In this document: piece after piece, positions 13,501 through 13,834 of the stretch
Numbering within the stretch: position 1 is the stretch's first letter
Layout of the letters: every line of letters starts with the position of its first letter
Assembly: GCA_905479795.1 (NCBI GenBank)
Contig: CAJQNX010000074.1
Coordinates: forward strand, 1 to 13,834
DNA length: 13,834 nucleotides
Direction: 5' to 3'
Source: an uncultured Candidatus Midichloriaceae bacterium
Lineage (GTDB): Bacteria; Pseudomonadota; Alphaproteobacteria; Rickettsiales; Midichloriaceae
Program-made: the position numbers and the translations under genes
The notes under the pieces: model-generated
What the model saw: only the letters and a program-made list of their open reading frames with translations
Database searches by the model: none
Told to the model about the DNA's origin: nothing

Positions 13501-13834
13501 ATGTTGCACGTTGAACGTTTAACAAGGTTATATAGGTTGTTTGATCTAAGTAGCTTAGTTCAAATGCCTTATGATGCGAACTATAGTCAGGTCGTTGACA
13601 TAATTAGCGATTCTAAGAAGAATCAATACGCTGATTTTCAATTGATACAACAAGATGCAGTTAATTATTTAATAAATGATAAATTCAAATCAAACTTTAT
13701 TGAATTACAGCTAGTTAATATCAAGTATACTTTTGAAATTTTTTTTGAATATCATAATAATATTATTGATAGCGGACCACAGTATAATGAAGATAATGTA
13801 AAAATTACTAACTCAAGCTTTTTACCATTTAACT
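13501..13834 (+). CDS. Unrecognised protein, N-terminal part only
   Basis: An open frame of 111 codons runs from ATG at 13501 off the window end. I do not recognise the product. It begins MLHVERLTRLYRLFDLSSLV, an amphipathic basic helix rather than a signal peptide. It continues with mixed polar and aromatic sequence (LIQQDAVNYLINDKF, KYTFEIFFEYHNNIIDSG) and shows no membrane segment, repeat or catalytic motif in the visible part. Evidence that it is real: a strong promoter, a strong ribosome site, codon use like its AT-rich neighbours and no interruption. It lies 120 bases after rlmE with no clear terminator between, but its promoter makes it a separate unit. A lineage-specific protein is likely. 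Confidence 0.75.
   Translation, partial: MLHVERLTRLYRLFDLSSLVQMPYDANYSQVVDIISDSKKNQYADFQLIQQDAVNYLINDKFKSNFIELQLVNIKYTFEIFFEYHNNIIDSGPQYNEDNVKITNSSFLPFN

Overview
The window is a strongly AT-rich, gene-dense bacterial chromosome segment. It most resembles an obligate intracellular alphaproteobacterium of the Rickettsiales. This is an inference from three things: base composition, the alphaproteobacterial RRGLM start region of guanylate kinase, and the mix of genes. The presence of glpX and rpe together with a PBP2-type wall enzyme argues against Rickettsia itself, which as far as I know lacks those sugar enzymes. A Midichloriaceae-like or similar lineage would fit, but the species cannot be named from sequence reading alone. 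I see no tRNA, rRNA, insertion sequence, CRISPR array or prophage, and every complete gene has an intact frame.

Layout. 1-1878 (-): most of the ATP-dependent protease gene lon, cut by the window edge before its catalytic serine. 1937-4171 (+): a MreD-like membrane protein abutting mrdA (PBP2), a small elongation-machinery pair. 4262-5605 (+): an unrecognised 447-residue protein with its own promoter, 16-residue internal repeats and a membrane segment near the C-terminus. 5606-5867: no convincing gene. 5868-8528 (-): a fusion of a sodium:solute symporter with a histidine kinase, with no response regulator beside it. 8608-10273 (-): glpX then recO, 7 bases apart. 10361-13380 (+): rpe, gshB, gmk and rlmE, the last two overlapping by 4 bases. 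13501 to the edge (+): the start of an unrecognised gene behind the best promoter in the window.

How it works together. Most of the window is housekeeping: protein quality control (Lon), cell elongation (MreD/PBP2), gluconeogenesis (GlpX), the non-oxidative pentose phosphate pathway (Rpe), glutathione synthesis (GshB), GMP phosphorylation (Gmk), recombination repair (RecO) and 23S rRNA 2'-O-methylation (RlmE). The accessory interest lies in the symporter-kinase, which may couple solute sensing or uptake to phosphotransfer, and in the two unrecognised genes at 4262 and 13501. Those two have separate sigma70-like promoters and share an 11-base leader string.
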